64,000 nt of DNA from Anisakis pegreffii. Lineage: Eukaryota; Nematoda; Chromadorea; Rhabditida; Anisakidae. Under the pieces are notes generated by a model. It was not told the DNA's origin. It was given only the letters and a program-made list of their open reading frames with translations, and made no database searches. A program made the translations under genes and the position numbers. Position 1 is the first letter of the stretch, and each line of letters opens with the position of its first letter. Positions 46,883-64,000 of the stretch are shown here, piece by piece. The stretch spans positions 124,001-188,000 of the forward strand of contig JAPYMA010000586.1 in NCBI GenBank assembly GCA_035041965.1. The letters run 5' to 3'.

Positions 46883-48699
46883 ATGACAAGGACAGCTCGG
46901 AATGTGTGTTTGCGAAGTCAGGTCAAATCCGAATCGCCTGCTTCTTCGAGCGTACCACAAACATCCTCTGACGGAGATGTTGTGTCCGAAGTGGCATCTC
47001 CGATACCTCTCCAACCCACCAGAAGCCCACTGCAACGATTTCCTTCAGCAACGATCAGCAACGAATCCTTCATACATATCGATCCATGGCCAAAATCATG
47101 TCCCCCTAATGAACCTGACCATGATAGAGGTTCATTGTTCAGCAGGTTTAGTGCATCATTCCTCAAGCCGAACTGTTGAGAAGTTTTTAAACGAGTAATG
47201 AGAATGAGAATTGTGCTATACTGATTGTCCGTATGAAAATGGTCAAACTGAGCTATTCAAAGAATGGGTGAAGTGAAAAGTTGATGTTTTGAAGAGTTGT
47301 TGAATAATAATGACTGACGATGATACTCTGTCATTCTTAAACGATCGTCATTTGTCGGGTAGGTCATTTCTCTGGCATGACATGATGCTTGTCTTATTTG
47401 CATGATTTTCAAGCGATCATTGCAGAATTCACAAAGTATCAGCTGAGCATAATGAGTGACGTTGTATGTTTCAGGTTGCAGTGCTGGATACGCGAACACC
47501 TCATGAAAACGACAATAATTGGCTGTGTGCTATTCTTAGTATTGTTGCTTGTTGCCCTCGCAATCATTCTACCTCTCACACTTTCTTCGCGTGCAAGCAA
47601 TGGCAGCATAACGCCTATACAATCAAACCTTTCCACTACAAATCACTCGACAACTCCCTCAACAACCACTGAACCGTTCAGTCCAGGCTATTGCATCGAC
47701 ATCAGCACGCAAATGTTCGAAATCGATAATATCACCGCACTGCAATCTCTGCGACCGGATCCCAGACAATTCGGTGACTACATTCTGACAGCTTCGGATC
47801 ATGTGATACTTTTGAGTGGCTGTCAACCGCAAATGATATCGTTGGCAGAATGGAGCAGTGGTGAGGGTAGTGTGCAGCGTTGTGCGGGTAATAGTGTCAC
47901 TGTTATTGAGCACAGGACTGCTGCAGATGAACAGTGCTCGAGATGCGATGTGCTCGATGTTGCTGACAGCTGCCGTCAGAATGTCGACGTCTGTTCGCAA
48001 TCGAGTTTTGCTTTTTGCTGTCGTGATTGTGGCCCGAACTCACTGTCAAGTGCTACGTATTGCTCGCTGCGGGGCTCACCTCTGATCGAGAATGAATCGG
48101 TGTTTTTGGATGCTCGCTTCACTCTCAACAACTCTACCTCATATTCACTTCTCTTCTCAACTCTCTCATACAACCATCAAACTTTATGTATCCTTCAGCA
48201 GCATGTCATGCGTTATGAAGGCGTGCAAGTCGCCGTTGTTCTCCTACCTACAGAATCGTGTGATGACTCTGTTCGTGACTTCGCAGGTTATATCGACGAC
48301 TTTCAGAGTGTTTCTATAACGATGCTCAGTAATGAATGGTGGAAGGCATTGTTGTTGGATTCGGGTACTGTTTATTTGTCGAATTCAAACGGTAGCATGC
48401 ATGTGCTAAGAGATCTGGTCAACGGTACAAGTTCTAAACTGTTAATGCAGCCGGATCGGTGGAATAACGTATTGTTAGTGGATTTTTGCATGGAAACTGG
48501 ACGATTCTCAGCAAGTCGAGTCAATTTGAATCACACTGACGCGCATTATGGAGAATTGGATATTTTGGTACCGAGACAGATAGCGATCAGTGTTCCTGGC
48601 AAATTTATGGATGCTTTCCTGGATGATGGGCAATTGGTTTTCTGGAATACGGTGGAAAATGCGGTGTTTGTTACTAGAGTGAGATTCAAGTGGACTTAA
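46883..48699 (+). CDS. Single-pass membrane protein with Cys-rich ectodomain (495 aa), unrecognised
   Basis: Two exons, 46883-47145 and 47475-48699, join in phase 2. A cytoplasmic N-terminus of about 100 residues, rich in Ser and Pro, has no signal peptide. One membrane helix follows (IIGCVLFLVLLLVALAIILP), then a Thr/Ser stalk and an ectodomain of about 370 residues, giving type II topology. The ectodomain has a Cys cluster (CSRCDVLDVADSC, then FCCRDC) and several N-glycosylation sites (NNST, NGS, NGT, NHT). Its beta-rich C-terminal half (RWNNVLLVDFCMETGRFSAS, QLVFWNTVENAVFV) may form a compact receptor-like fold. I do not recognise the family. An alternative donor near 48680 could add further exons. 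Confidence 0.7.
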
Positions 48700-49441
48700 A
48701 GTCATCGGTAACGTCAACTCTTGCATGCTTTGTAACCGACCGAGTACTCGAACCTTATGTATCCTGTCGGTATGCGCGATTCGGGTCGGATTCTCTTGAA
48801 ACAAAATGGAGAAGATCATCAGTTCAGTTCATTGGACAACATTTTGGCCCCTCCAAACTGATGGCATACCAATGTTGTCAAACAATGAATCTGGAATCTG
48901 ATAAATTTGTGACTGAATCGCTGTTTGTGTGTTACTCTGCTGATCAATAATAAGCGATTGTGTGCTGAAGGGTGTGTTCATTGAGCGAGATTTTGCAATA
49001 ATATTGAAATTTATTTACAATTACATACACATTAATGCACAAATATTAATTACAAATAAACATCCGACAACTACTTAACCAATTTCTACTTGTTTGCTAA
49101 TTATGAGTGGATAATGTAAAAATGAAATGCTGAACGATACATTTTGGGTGATACACCAACGCAGAATTCTTTAAGAATGTGAGCACATTCACCAATTCCA
49201 ATTTATGAGTGAATATCAAACGGCTGTTTTCTAATCATCAATTTTTCGTCGTTTCCCAATGCGAAGCTGGTTATAAGCAGTAGCACCAAATGAATGAACT
49301 GCATTCTGTAGCAGTACCATAACTGCATTCTCTTCGTAAGCTCTTCCTGTTTACCCCTTACTTATATTATGCTTAATGAAAGGAGTATAACTCTAACTGA
49401 ACACGAGCAACTCATTTAATCTGGTTTGAAATAGCAATCGA
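48700..49441. other. Convergent intergenic region
   Basis: It lies between the 3' ends of the membrane-protein gene (plus) and the GST-like gene (minus). A frame of 86 codons at 48690-48950 is open but has no supporting features. Confidence 0.4.
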
Positions 49442-51149
49442 TCACGTCAGCACAACCATATGGTGTGCATCAACGTTCTTCTTTAAACTCTGCTTCATTT
49501 GATCAATATCATTCGGATAATGATCCATTTGATCAGACTTGACCGCATCTTCGTTGCTAACTTTCTCGGGATGAGCAGCAACAGCAGGTGAGAATCTCGC
49601 ATAATGTTGTCGGATGAGTGGGAAAGCGGAAAGCAAATCCTCTCGGTCATTTTCGAAGAATGTTTTGAAAACTGATATGGCCATGATATCAGCCCATGTC
49701 ATCTAGAAAATAATTTTCGTTTAATTTGCATCGGAATTCCCAACTCAATCCTGAAACCTGAAGTGTTGAGAACTATATGAACCCTTACGAATATCTTTAT
49801 TGACGCAGTATTGCATTATACCTTAAATTCACTGACTAAAAATTATGTCCACATCAATGAGATAGAAATACCGTTTTCCTTGTTCCTAGGAAATCTTTTA
49901 AACTAATTCATGAGGAAGCGGTTTCAGTCATTCGTAATCAGTCGTGTAATCCCAGTCTCTCAACGTGCTTAAGCGTTTCCCGAATGAAGTGGCTGCTTAC
50001 CTTATCCCCAACCAAAAACCCCTTCGCATTCATGCAAAGATACTTCTCGAGAATTGGTCCTAAACGAGTGCTCACGTAATGTCTTGCATTCTCGTCCAGT
50101 GAGATAAGCTAAAACTCGTTTCATTGTGGAACATTCGATTTGATCAAAACTAGTCAAAAGCATCAAGCCAATTTCATCCGAACATAACACTGAATTTAAG
50201 ACAATCAATTCTTCTGCCACATTTCAAGTCCTTTTCTTGAGCAATGGCTAGGACAGATTGGGAGATTCGTCGCACAGTGTGACTGTCAATTGTACGTTTT
50301 AGATGAAATTCGTAGTGGTGAATCATCTTTAGATGTGAGCTGATGCTGATAAGAAAGTGATAAAAGAAAAGCATTGATGTGAGCTAGTGAAGTGCTCATC
50401 AAATGAATGAACAAAGTGCTCACATCTGAACCATCGTTATTCTTAATAGCATTTCGCCAACATTCTAACACTTGACTACCTTCATGCAGTAAATCTGACA
50501 GCATATCCACTACTGCATCATCTGCTGCAGTTTGTCCGGAGAGACCTGAAGAACAACAAGGAACAGTTGTGAGGAGTGGTTTGGTTGTGCTCTTTCGAGA
50601 TGAAAGCAATTCAGCTCACCGAATCTCCACGCTAAGTGTCTGCAAATAGTTGTTGTTCCAGCGATTTTCAAACCATCGATTTCCAAAACAGGCAATGACC
50701 ATAACGGCATATCTGAAAGCTTCTTCCATACAGAGAGTATCATTCATTGTGAATATGCTTTTTAATGTCCAACATATAACAGAGCAGTTAAAAAGCGTTG
50801 CTTCGAAAGATAACAAAGACCAAAACTGAACACTTCACATAGAGTATTGATGCAACTTTCGATACCGCACGCTTCCAAATAACGATAGATTTAATCGAAG
50901 GTGAATGTTTTTGATCATTCATTTGATGGATGGATGGATGGATGGATCTATTCGATGGCTCTAATTAAGTCTTCTTTCTTAAAGCCAACCTTGTTTCAAT
51001 CGCTGCCAGTCATCGCTGCATTCATCAATCAACACTTCATCATACTTAACGGCAGCCATTCGCAGTACCATTCGTATAATATCAGCCGCATGTGTACGCG
51101 TTATAGAATCGTAAAGTTTGAAGTCTGCTTGAAACACATCCAACTGCAT
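49442..51149 (-). CDS. Glutathione S-transferase-like protein, divergent (247 aa)
   Basis: Five exons join in phase: 51149-50990, 50712-50620, 50545-50424, 50108-50001 and 49702-49442. The first two exons form the thioredoxin-like half: DFKLYDS, then AADIIRMVLRMAAVKYDEV, DWQRLK and SLPVLEIDGLKIAGTTTI. The rest forms the helical half, with GPILEKYL, KGFLVGDK, MTWADIMAISVF and FPLIRQHYARF. This is the layout of the nematode sigma-type GSTs, which conjugate glutathione to lipid peroxides and xenobiotics. The Ser of the usual Gln-Ser pair that holds glutathione is replaced in GTTTI, and the catalytic Tyr region is altered. A polar C-terminal extension of about 40 residues is unusual. It may therefore have lost or changed glutathione chemistry. 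An acceptor-like TTTCAG lies 19 bases before the ATG. Confidence 0.8.
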
Positions 51150-54100
51150 CTGCACGCAGCAATTTCTGCTGAAATTATTTTCTTGCTGACAATGAAAACA
51201 TTTCGCATTATCAACTAAACTATTTGACGTCAATCGCTCGTATTGACGATGAAAAACATTTTTATTGTTTATCGTTGAGAAAAAAAAACGAGAAATTTCT
51301 ATGGCTAGAGTTGGGATTGTTCGCTATTATGAAGAACAACGTTCGCTTGTTAGTTTTCTTGAGTCATCCAGTGATATCATGACGGCTTCTTACTTTAAAT
51401 ACGACCAGTGCTACTCTCCCATACCATGCGATACTCTCAGTTTTACGCTACTTCAATGGTTATCTTTATCTCCTTCCTCAGCGATCGTCCAAAACTGAAT
51501 CGCTTGAGAAAGTGAGGCGTGAAACCTAAAGCAGAAGTTCGCTTTTGATTTCAACAAGAAAGCTGGCGGATAGTTTGGCATTTCTGACTGCTAAAATCTA
51601 ATAGCAACTGTTTAGAAAGTGCAAGATTTTTTTTTGGAAAATCGCTTAAATAATACACAAATTTGTCTCATTCATCTCGCCTTTTTCAGTTCTGATTTCT
51701 AGCTCTGATTCAAAATGACATCTGGCTGATCGGATGAGTGAGTGCTCAAGAAAATTCATTGCCTCTGTACTAACACTGAGTGAATCTAATCCTGAATGAC
51801 ATCAGCTTTCAACAAAATACGGCAGAATAAGAACGAATAAAAACTACACATGGTTTTGGTAAACGAGGACGTTGCCAAGAGATACTATCAATAAAAACGT
51901 GCACATGCCACCACGTTCGTATGAAAACTACTGGCAGCATGCACATGGAACATTTCAATGTGAGCATGTGATGTCCTTAATGTACACACACGCACACTAA
52001 TCTGATTCGTCGTTGTTAATCTGTTAGTCCGTACACACACTAACAAAATCGATTTTGGTTAGCAAAACTCGCAGTCTAGGATGCATCATGCATAGAATCA
52101 ATCCTGAGATGTGGCACCATTATATCATGTGCACTGACTGACATGATAATAAATTTCTCTCTGATTGAAAGAGAATAAATCTCGAAAAAGTGAAAGCACA
52201 CCCAACACAACAGCTGCTTAAAGCAAGACCACGATCCAGGTTGCTAATCGATTGATTGAACGCTTTTTGAAAATGGCATTGAGAATGCAAGTGTTCTAAA
52301 TGATTCACATCATCCAATAATATTTGTGTTGTATATTCCCGTTTTAGGAATGTCAGCAATCCTTTGCAATGAATATTATGAGTGCAGCAACGTAGCCATT
52401 ATAGAACCGTTAAAATTGAAATGATACAATTGAATTTTTTTTTGAATTCACCATAATGTACTTTTGATTTTGCAATTTCAATTCATGCCTCAACAATAAA
52501 AGATTCCGAAAACTTGTTTTTATTGCTGCTCTGCATGAACTGCTTTCGTTTCGATTTAACTAAACAAACAAGAAATGGAATCGCAATCGATCAACATGAT
52601 GAATCGCAAACGAGAAATTCAAATTGAAAATATTTTGATAAACTGAGAATGAGACTGACAGTTGTGTTGACTTCTTTAAAAGCAAACATTACTACTGTTA
52701 AAGATTTTACACACACACACACACAATTTTTTGACTACCAAAACAAACACGAGCACATTCAAGAAGAGCATTCTGCTCGATCAGTTCATTATAGTTCCTC
52801 AATTGTAAGTTTTTCACATGTACAAATCGAGAAATCGAATCGAGTGGCATAGCCCTGAAATAAAATATTAGCTGCTCAAACTGGCAAATAGATCCGATGA
52901 CAGTGAAATCACAACTCCTTTCACTTATTCGAAGAGAGCTGCGATTTTAACAGCCCCAACCTTCAGCCTTATAAAAATTCGCTTTGCAAATGAATAATAT
53001 GAAATCGTCAGTGGTTTTGGGTTGACGAAAAATGTGAATGAAGCCAAATCTTCATGATAGTGAATGAAATAACGAGAAGTGATGAAACGAGCAGTCTGTT
53101 CGTATATTGCCTAGCTCAAGACTGGCATGCTGAATAAAAGGATGTAACCGTTGTGTAGTGTTAAGCAACAAGAACAGCTGTTTATGTTCACGAAAAATTT
53201 CAAGTGATGTGAGAGTGCAGTGTGTAAAAACGAATGAAAAATCAGGCTCCGTCACAGCGTCAACATTACCTGATACGTAAACAATACCTCATACGATCAA
53301 CGATCAAACATCTCGCGCTTTCTAGTCTAATTCGACGACCGACTATAAATGCTTATTATTTATTATTACTGCGAGATTTATCGTTTACCAAAAAAAAACT
53401 TGTTTGAGGTGACCGAAATGAGCCATTTTTGTAATAATTCAATTCCATGTCTTTTCCACGCTTTGATATTGTCTTGAGCTGATTTGAGAGGCCAGTTTCA
53501 GAAAGTCGAACTCATCATTTTATCATTTCAAAACCTAGAAATGATAGAAACGAATTCAAAAATCTCATATGTAAACCTAACAATGTTAAAAATTCCGATC
53601 ACCCCCGACATTGTTATACCATAAGCATTCCTGGATAAAATTTCTCAGCTGCAATCGTTTAAAATTTTTTCGATATTGGTATATTGTCAATTGTCAATTG
53701 TCAATTGTCAAATTGTTACTTGTTTGTATTTGATTATTTCATTTAACCACGGCGATTTTGTTGAATGAAAGAAGAAAAATTGTTCGGCAGAGTTACAACT
53801 CCTCTCGAATGCATGATTGAGCACTATCATGAGCATCTAGGCGTATCAAAAACACACCAAGTTTCACTTCTAAGGTGATGAGCTAACTACGTTTTGCTAT
53901 GCATACCAAACGTTGTTATTTCGAATCTGTTCAGAGCATTATGAAGGTACAGCTAGTAGGTCGATCATTTTTCCGATCACTCCCGACAATCACCTTTTAC
54001 AAAATGATACCATTCAGATTCTCTAGTCCAAAAATATGATATCCTAAGAGTACAGATTCGGATGATATGGCAAACTGGAACACTCGAACAAACTCTTTTG

Positions 54101-55622
54101 ATCGGTAAACATTTCAGTGATTATGGTTGTGATGTAACTGCAGAATTACTCTATTGAATGCTGTTTAAAGCTGCATGGCACGGTGCAACCTGCTGAAATG
54201 AACTAACTAGTAAGTGCTAAATACTGAGGTCTTACATTTGAAAATTGTAATTTGTTATTTGGATTTTTTAATTGTAAACGTGCAATCCAGTTCTGAAACT
54301 TGTGAATTCGGAACTTCTTGAAACTTTTGGACCATTTGAGAAATGAGCGTTCTTTTGGATTCATATCATCATGAAAATTCGGATTTTCCCAAGAGCATCG
54401 AAAGTTTGCAGTTTCAGAAATCCGAATCAGTAATTGATAAATGCTAAGGCATTACATCCAAAAGTTGTTCGATGTTTTCAGATGGTGAAGTGGCGAATTT
54501 TGCGGAATATATTAATTAATGCACTGATGCGTTCTTCCATATCGCGTTGATTTTCTCTCTTGGTCGCTCTTCGTCGATTCGTTTTGAAGTTTGGATGGAA
54601 GAATTTCTTGTTGAGGCAAGAGTTTCTTATAATTCAAAGATAACCTCAAAATCCACGTCGTGATTTTAACTCACCACTTTTTCCCATGACACTTTTTACT
54701 GCCGAACAACTGCAACCGCTCTGATTTGCTCGCTCGTCCCAAGAGACACGCTTTGAATGAATTGGCGGCATTTGACATTATTCAAAACATGTGCCTTATT
54801 CATTGCGTTTGCTTGTCCATTCCCATGTGATTACTTTATGTTGAGATTTGCCATGTACTGGTCTAGTTAATACGAGTTAATGGGAGTCTTATTTTTAGTA
54901 TAGCTTCTTAGGATTGTTATTTTAAATGTTCTCTTTTCGGAGGAAAGTTATGCCAGAACTGGATGAGCAGAAGAGGATCAGTTTTTTTGGTTTACCTTTC
55001 CTAAGCCGATTGGTTAAGAATTGGCTCAAACTATTGAGTGAAATATGCTTTTGAACGCTCATCTTGATCACTTGCACTTATTTGTCATGAGTGAAAAAAA
55101 TTCTTTCATCGGTGTGACTGTTATTCTCAAAATCTTTAAGCAAATTCAGATTATGACTCATAATGAGCCTCGTAAAATTTGGCGAATCATTTATTGATGA
55201 GCTGTCGATCATTCAGCTCTGATTACCAGCAGAAATTAACATTATTAACGGATTGGAACCTATGATCCTGTATTATTCACTTAAAGGGAAAGATATAATA
55301 TTTTTATGGGAGATATGATGACTAGTGTGTTTTTTATTTGTGGCAGCTTAAATTAAATGAATTCAACTTTGCTGATACAAATCTAACGTATATGTCGGCT
55401 CTAGACTGTAGAGTTGGACTGTAGAGTTGTTTGAACCTATGAGCACCTCAAAGAAAGATTCGTATCTTCTTTCTGCCTCTGGTTGTGGGCGTGATTTCGG
55501 ATTCCACATGAATTTATTGTTGCGATTTGATTATTGTCGCTGCGATATATTCATAATGAAAACGATGACACCTTTCAATGATCGATATTCAGACGATACG
55601 TGCAATCGCTGAGTTTTTTGGA
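51150..55622. other. Long gene-poor stretch
   Basis: I see no splice-supported coding sequence in about 4.5 kb. It contains a CA tract near 52711-52724, the ATTGTCA repeat at 53683, and two related words, TTCCGATCAC.CCCGACA, at about 53594 and 53974. Its right end is the upstream region of the polo-like kinase gene. Confidence 0.45.
53683..53711. repeat. Short tandem repeat, unit ATTGTCA
   Basis: About four consecutive heptamer copies. Confidence 0.85.
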
Positions 55623-59873
<4,251 letters not shown>

Positions 59874-61885
59874 ATGAGTGTATTCCCCTTATTATCATCA
59901 CCTTCATTATGATCGTTATTGTCGCGCATCTCAATTTTACACAGCACTTTCATCTTTCGATGGAAATAACTCTTGAAGAAGATTTCATCATCTATGAAAA
60001 TATTCCACTGCCAATCGGAACTCGCTATTGATTCAGTTGGTTTAACTGAAATTGGAGTGACATTCAATAAGTTCGTTACAAATATGAAATATCAGTCAAT
60101 GTAATTTGAAGGGCTCAGGCGTTCCTGGCCTAAGTGCAGATTAACATTTAATAGTGTTTGAGAGGAACATTTAAGAGATAAGTGTAATATTTGAGTGAAT
60201 GTCGTGCCAATTTTACGAATTTCAACTAGAAATGCAGTTGCTCAAACTTCAGATACAACGATTATTTTCGTCAATTATTCAATTCAAAGCAATTTTCGTT
60301 TCTTCCTTGTTGCTTCTCATGTTGTTCTTTTGTGCATTTCAAAAGATTTTTCAATACATGAATGTGCTTCTCGTCAAATCATAATCCTCTGTTCGATTGT
60401 TAAATCTGATAGAGCATGCTAGCTCTTCGAACAGATTATCACTGGAGTATATTGTGTTTGTCGAGAAAGCTGAAAATGCCTCGTTGAGAAGATATTTCAC
60501 TCTGCCTTTTCGAAGTCTTGCCTTCTACATTATATATGTATATGTGCGTGTGTTTATCTGTGCTGGTAATCCCTATTCCAGTTGTTTTCATCATTCCATT
60601 GATCATTTACTGCATTTTCACTGTCACTGATTAGTGCATCATTCATTTACTGTTTACTGGATATCCATATGATGACTGCCTCTTGTATTGTTTTGTCCTT
60701 TAAGTGTTACTTATCGTTAGATATGGTTTTAATTTTTTGCATACAGTTAGGAAGTTGTTTTTTTCGTTCATGTTCGACCAGTTATTCGATGTATTTTGAA
60801 TTTAAAGCATTTATGTTCACTTTTGAATGTTTCTTCGTATTGATGCTTTTGGTTTGAATGTTTCAAAATGAATATTGAAGAAAGCTTATGAAGCATCCGA
60901 ATAATCATTTCCGCAAGTCGAAATTTTCATACGTCCGCACAAGGTTCTTTATCGTGTCAATTAATCCCTCAAAAGATTTTATCTACGGTGACAAAAAGCG
61001 ATGTGTCATATCGAAGAGGGATGGCGATATTTGAATGAGTTTTTTATTGTGCGTAATGGTTCGGTAATAAGTTTTATTGTGCGTAAAGGTTAATTGGTTT
61101 TGTTACGCGCGGCCTCTTAAATTGTTTCGTGATTGTCACAGCAGTTCTTTTATTTGAATTGTATATTTCGACAATGAAGTGTTTAGCGTAAATATTATTT
61201 ATTCTTGTGGTGATGTTCATATTTGCTTCTCTCATTAATGATTAAACTTTTCATTACGATTCCCGATTGATGTGTGATACTTAAGTGAGTAGGAACTTAT
61301 AAGCTGCATCGGTTACATTATCAATAAATCTTTGAAAAAAATCATTGAAAATTTCCGAATTCTAGTGGTAGTTAGCATGGCGTTATCTGTAATCTCTAAA
61401 AAATTGGGTCTTGGTTCATATCCGTTGCTTCCCATGTAACTATCGAACTGCTGAAAATGATTCTCAGACTGGTGCTTTGAGAATCGCACATCTATCTTTT
61501 TGAGTAATGATCCGGGATCAATTAGAATTTCAAGAAAGAAATTGGTAAAGACGGGTTGACTTAGTGTGCTTTCATTCAGCAAGCAACCGTGAATCAGACC
61601 CTAATGGATTTTCATAAGCGCTGGATCCTGAAAGACGTTAACCGCCCAGCCTCCTATTGAATTGCCAGTTGCTCCTCTGGCCATCCAACTGTAGTGTTGG
61701 CGAAATGCCCCGTCCTCTCAAATTCATTTGAATCTCTCAGAGTTGCAGTTTCATTTTATTAGTTATTGGTTGAGTTAACCTAACTTTTACTATTGCAGTT
61801 AAGTTTGAGTTATAGTTTGGGGTAAAATGTAATTTTTCAGAATTTGTCTATTCAATTCCCCATCTATCTATCCAGAATAGCTTTA
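59874..61885. other. Intergenic stretch, no gene seen
   Basis: It holds the PLK1 3' UTR and the upstream region of VPS72. A near-duplicate word AAT(G/A)AGTTTTTTATTGTGCGTAA / AATAAGTTTTATTGTGCGTAA lies at about 61034-61088. No supported exon is visible. Confidence 0.45.
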
Positions 61886-64000
61886 ATGAAGCGAGCAAGA
61901 GAAGAAGATAGTGAAGAGAAGGAGCAGGTGAAGGACGAAAATGTAAAGAAGGTGAAGTTGGGTAAAGAGGAAACTCAATCATCCGAAGGCCACTCTCATA
62001 GGTTAGGCGCCGTTTGTTTCCAGTATTTCATGCTTGATGAAGTGTTCACTACTATGAAGGTCGGTAAAAGGAGGGTTATCTGCTTGAAAAATATTCGTAC
62101 GAATTCTATGCAAAAGGAAGGAAGTTGAGCAACTTTTCTGCAAAAAGTTGAGCAAAAACAAAAAGAAGTTGAGCAACTTCTCTGCGTTTTTATGTGATCA
62201 TCATGTTCATGCTTATGGTCATATTCATTTCAATCTTTGAATTGAATTTGATGGATAGTTGACTTATTTTCAGTGAGGATAACAGTAGCAGTGGCGATGA
62301 GAGCAGTGATGAAAGTACCGAAATCGAGTTAATGGTCAAGACTCGTGAACGTCGTTCGAATGCTGGCAACAAGATGGCTCAGTTGATGGATGACACAGAG
62401 CAAGAGGATGAATTCTACAAGAATACATACGGTGGCAACTTTCTTGAGGTAATCGCGTGTTCATTTTGGATGATTTGCTCGGGCATTTGACATTTCACTG
62501 AATTTTAATTATACCTTATCGCGAACTGATTACCACTTTTAAATGCTCATCTCGTTTCTCCTATTTTCATATTATGACACCTAAAAGACTTGGCTGTTAG
62601 TGCTGGCAGGATCATTCATATGCAACACTAAATAACGACGACAATTGTGTTAATGATGTATTTGTTATATCGGTTGATTCAGATCTACAGTTATGTGTTT
62701 TTTCGAATGATATGGTGCTTTTTTAAATGACTGGAAATTTGGCAGAAAATTTTCAAGTATGACTATTGAGTATTTAGGACGATGCAGATGATGCATATGA
62801 ATCACCGGTAGAATCTGACCATGATGAAGTGGATTCGGATTTCGATCGATCGGAACAGGAAGAGGAGACAATTAGTGATGCAGAAGATGGCGAGAAACGG
62901 AAACGGCGAAATGTTTATAAGGTGAAGAGTGACATAATCTTGGTATCATTTGTGCATTTCATGTTGTGAAGATTTTTGATATTGTGATACCGCGCTGATT
63001 TATGAATTTATGCTCGTGGAGAGCTGTTCAATGAATTAGTGTGTTTTGTCAAATCGTAAGTGTTTGTATTCGTTGATTTTTTGGTGATTCATAGCTTGAT
63101 TGCAAAGTGGTTAGTTGGGTTCGTCTCGAACTGTTTTCATTTACACATCGCCAAATTCGAGGAACCACAATTGGGAGGTGACAAGAAGAAGCGAAAATCG
63201 TTGCTTGAAAAGAATCGGAAATGGGTAGTGGCCAGAATGGGTGGACCAACGGTGGCTGCGAATACAGTCAGTCCCGAGACACAGGTATTCTGTATGATCG
63301 TTTTCAGTTGTTCGTCTAATGTTATTTGATGAGTATCCGATTCGGATCTGAGCTATGTGTTTGTACAATGATTGCATATACAATAAGTAAATCATAGGAT
63401 TTGCTTTCACAGTTGACTAAACTGTAGGAATGGCATCACATAACTTGATTTGTTGGTGTGCCTTATTCTGTGTTGGTTGCAACTTTCGTTTATTTTGAAG
63501 GCAGAACGACTGGAGGAAGCTCGAGAAACGGAGCGTATGAATTTGGCATCACTGCAGAAGTACGAACAATTTGAATTGGAGCGTAAAAAGAAAAGCGAAA
63601 AAATAAATGCAGCACGCAAATTGAAACCGCCCTATATCAGTCATGTGGACGGGCCGAATGGTAAATGGATTGTTGTGCCTGAAGTGAAGAAATTTGTTAA
63701 ACCTGAACGAAAGGTGAGATGGTTGGGTGTGATTGTACACTGTTGCTTTCAGAGAATGGAAACATAAACGTGCCTTCTCGTTTCTCTGCAATATTTCGCA
63801 TTAGATGTTATTGAGATGGTGCTGTCAATATGACCTCGTTGAATGTAGTTTCGATTGATGTGATTTGCAAGTGGACATTGCAGATGCGAGTATTATGCAG
63901 TGTTACATCGCGACCAGCCAAATATCGTGATCCTCTCACCGGTTTGCCATACGCCACAGTGGCCGCGTTCAAGTTGATTCGACAGAAGTATATCGAGCAT
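61886..64000 (+). CDS. VPS72: VPS72/YL1, chromatin-remodelling histone chaperone (5' part, cut at window end)
   Basis: Exons visible: 61886-62001, 62274-62448, 62778-62921, 63162-63284, 63501-63713 and 63884 to the window end, 296 codons in phase. The protein binds H2A.Z-H2B dimers in the SRCAP/SWR1 and TIP60 complexes and helps place H2A.Z in chromatin. The YL1 N-terminal signature is clear: RERRSNAGNKMAQLMDD and EDEFYKNTYGGNF, followed by acidic runs (SDHDEVDSDFD) and a basic segment (KRKRRNVYK). The last visible exon is the YL1 C-terminal motif (SVTSRPAKYRDPLTGLPYAT). The frame is also open upstream to a Met at 61844, but the shorter start is preferred because the family begins with a short charged N-terminus. 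The stop lies beyond 64000. Confidence 0.95.

Overview
This is a nuclear genomic window from a nematode. The genes are split by many GT-AG introns whose acceptors usually read TTTCAG. The families present are typical of nematodes: astacin metalloproteases with C-terminal ShKT domains, divergent galectins, and a glutathione S-transferase-like protein. Conserved eukaryotic genes (NAA20, IDNK, PLK1, VPS72) confirm a eukaryote. I cannot place the species. It does not look like a compact Caenorhabditis arrangement, and a larger, repeat-containing (possibly parasitic) nematode genome fits better. All gene models were spliced by eye from reading-frame phase, splice signals and family knowledge; no search was run.

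Layout. 1-7.4 kb (minus strand): two tandem paralogues (348 and 366 aa) built from alternating half-modules, each with its own TATAAAAG box. 7.4-12.5 kb: mostly no protein gene, but it holds a GC-richer, hairpin-dense island (about 9.68-10.09 kb), a short spliced-looking transcript on the minus strand (11.1-11.3 kb) and one copy of a dispersed repeat. 12.5-20.9 kb (plus strand): five co-oriented small housekeeping-type genes: a 70-aa single-pass membrane protein, NAA20 (NatB catalytic subunit), an 87-aa two-helix membrane protein, a DMAC1/TMEM261-like protein and gluconokinase. Several of these look mitochondrial or metabolic.

21.3-26.5 kb (minus): two neighbouring galectin-fold genes, one carrying a roughly 320-residue disordered tail with a PPPDY motif. 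27-29.8 kb (minus): a coiled-coil protein with an apparent one-base frameshift. 31.3-37.0 kb: two astacin proteases facing each other tail to tail, with the same eight-exon phase pattern. 37.0-40.7 kb: a repeat-rich stretch. 40.7-44.6 kb (plus): a multi-zinc-finger protein with an N-terminal SUMO-interaction-like motif. 45.5 kb: a small inverted-repeat element (MITE-like). 46.9-48.7 kb (plus): an unrecognised single-pass membrane protein with a Cys-rich, glycosylatable ectodomain. 49.4-51.1 kb (minus): a divergent GST. 51.2-55.6 kb: a gene-poor stretch. 55.6-59.9 kb (plus): a complete polo-like kinase. 61.9-64.0 kb (plus): VPS72/YL1, cut by the window end.

How the genes relate. There is no single pathway. 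The clear local themes are family expansion by local duplication (the module-repeat pair, the galectin pair, the astacin pair) and a co-oriented run of small housekeeping genes that could be partly operonic.
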